Source: Prototheca cutis (taxonomy: Eukaryota; Chlorophyta; Trebouxiophyceae; Chlorellales; Chlorellaceae). From it: a stretch of 64,000 nucleotides of DNA. The notes below the pieces were generated by a model. That model ran no database searches and was not told the origin of the DNA. It saw nothing but the letters and a program-made list of their open reading frames with translations. The stretch covers positions 937,097 to 1,001,096 of the forward strand of contig BCIH01000007.1 in the NCBI GenBank assembly GCA_002897115.2. Reading direction: 5' to 3'. The position numbers were made by a program, and so were the translations under genes. Of the stretch, positions 63,931-64,000 are shown piece after piece (position 1 is the first letter of the stretch; each line of letters begins with the position of its first letter).

Positions 63931-64000
63931 GTGCTGGAATTTGGAGAGAGGGGTTTGGGTTGGGAGAGCCCGGGGATTGGTTGGGTGATGATTACTGCCA

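Noticed and set aside
1..64000. CRISPR array, prophage, operons or ribosome-binding sites
   Set aside because: The window is eukaryotic nuclear DNA with spliced genes; no regularly spaced direct repeats of CRISPR type were seen.

Overview
This looks like a nuclear contig from a green alga, most likely a trebouxiophyte of the Chlorella/Auxenochlorella type. The evidence is high GC content, compact genes with several short introns, GTGCGT/GTGAGT-like donors, and plant- or alga-like families next to general eukaryotic ones. The assignment is inference; there is no rRNA or organellar marker. Scattered single Ns and two larger gaps (4507-4621 and 26687-26711) mark it as a draft assembly. Nearly all genes had to be rebuilt exon by exon from splice sites, so exon ends are predictions, checked mainly by reading-frame phase.

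Layout. 1-2.8 kb: an acidic partial gene, an unrecognised 209-aa gene and RPA3. 3-4.6 kb: mobile element copy A, ending in a gap. 4.8-9.5 kb: glycyl-tRNA synthetase and an orphan. 10-15.3 kb: a 919-aa AT-hook protein and beta-ureidopropionase. 15.7-16.6 kb: a decayed element relative. 17-19.4 kb: a J-domain protein and a secreted orphan. 20-21.3 kb: hydrophobic fragments and a Fanzor/TnpB-type C-terminus. 22-24.8 kb: an AAAP amino-acid transporter. 25-32.7 kb: an FHA protein, mitochondrial ribosomal protein uL1, a class I methyltransferase, a LEA-like protein and a protein with an RVxF PP1-docking motif. 33.3-38.7 kb: a DESI1-type peptidase, element copy B, EMC4 and a Nudix hydrolase. 38.9-44.4 kb: two copies of a second repeat flanking a TAPT1-family protein, then a ZZ-finger/DUF1917 protein. 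45-48 kb: a membrane orphan and a sucrase/ferredoxin-like protein. 48.4-51.5 kb: a 1041-aa protein with a CENP-C-like motif, an AT-hook and a SANT-like domain. 52-64 kb: a peroxisomal SCP2 protein, a carboxymuconolactone-decarboxylase-like protein, the CNOT4 ubiquitin ligase, a LisH-WD40 protein and a sulfotransferase-like gene cut by the window end.

The genes are unrelated housekeeping and orphan loci, not an operon or a biosynthetic cluster. The unifying accessory signal is a set of related mobile elements. Two loci (20.8 kb and 34.9 kb) encode the C-terminal zinc ribbon plus RuvC-III signature of the TnpB/Fanzor RNA-guided nuclease family. Element copies A and B (inverted relative to each other) also carry a second, divergently transcribed ORF. 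The other standout items are the candidate M18BP1/KNL2-like centromere protein and four predicted GC-AG introns, three with the CAG|GCAAG donor, supported by conserved protein sequence across the junctions.
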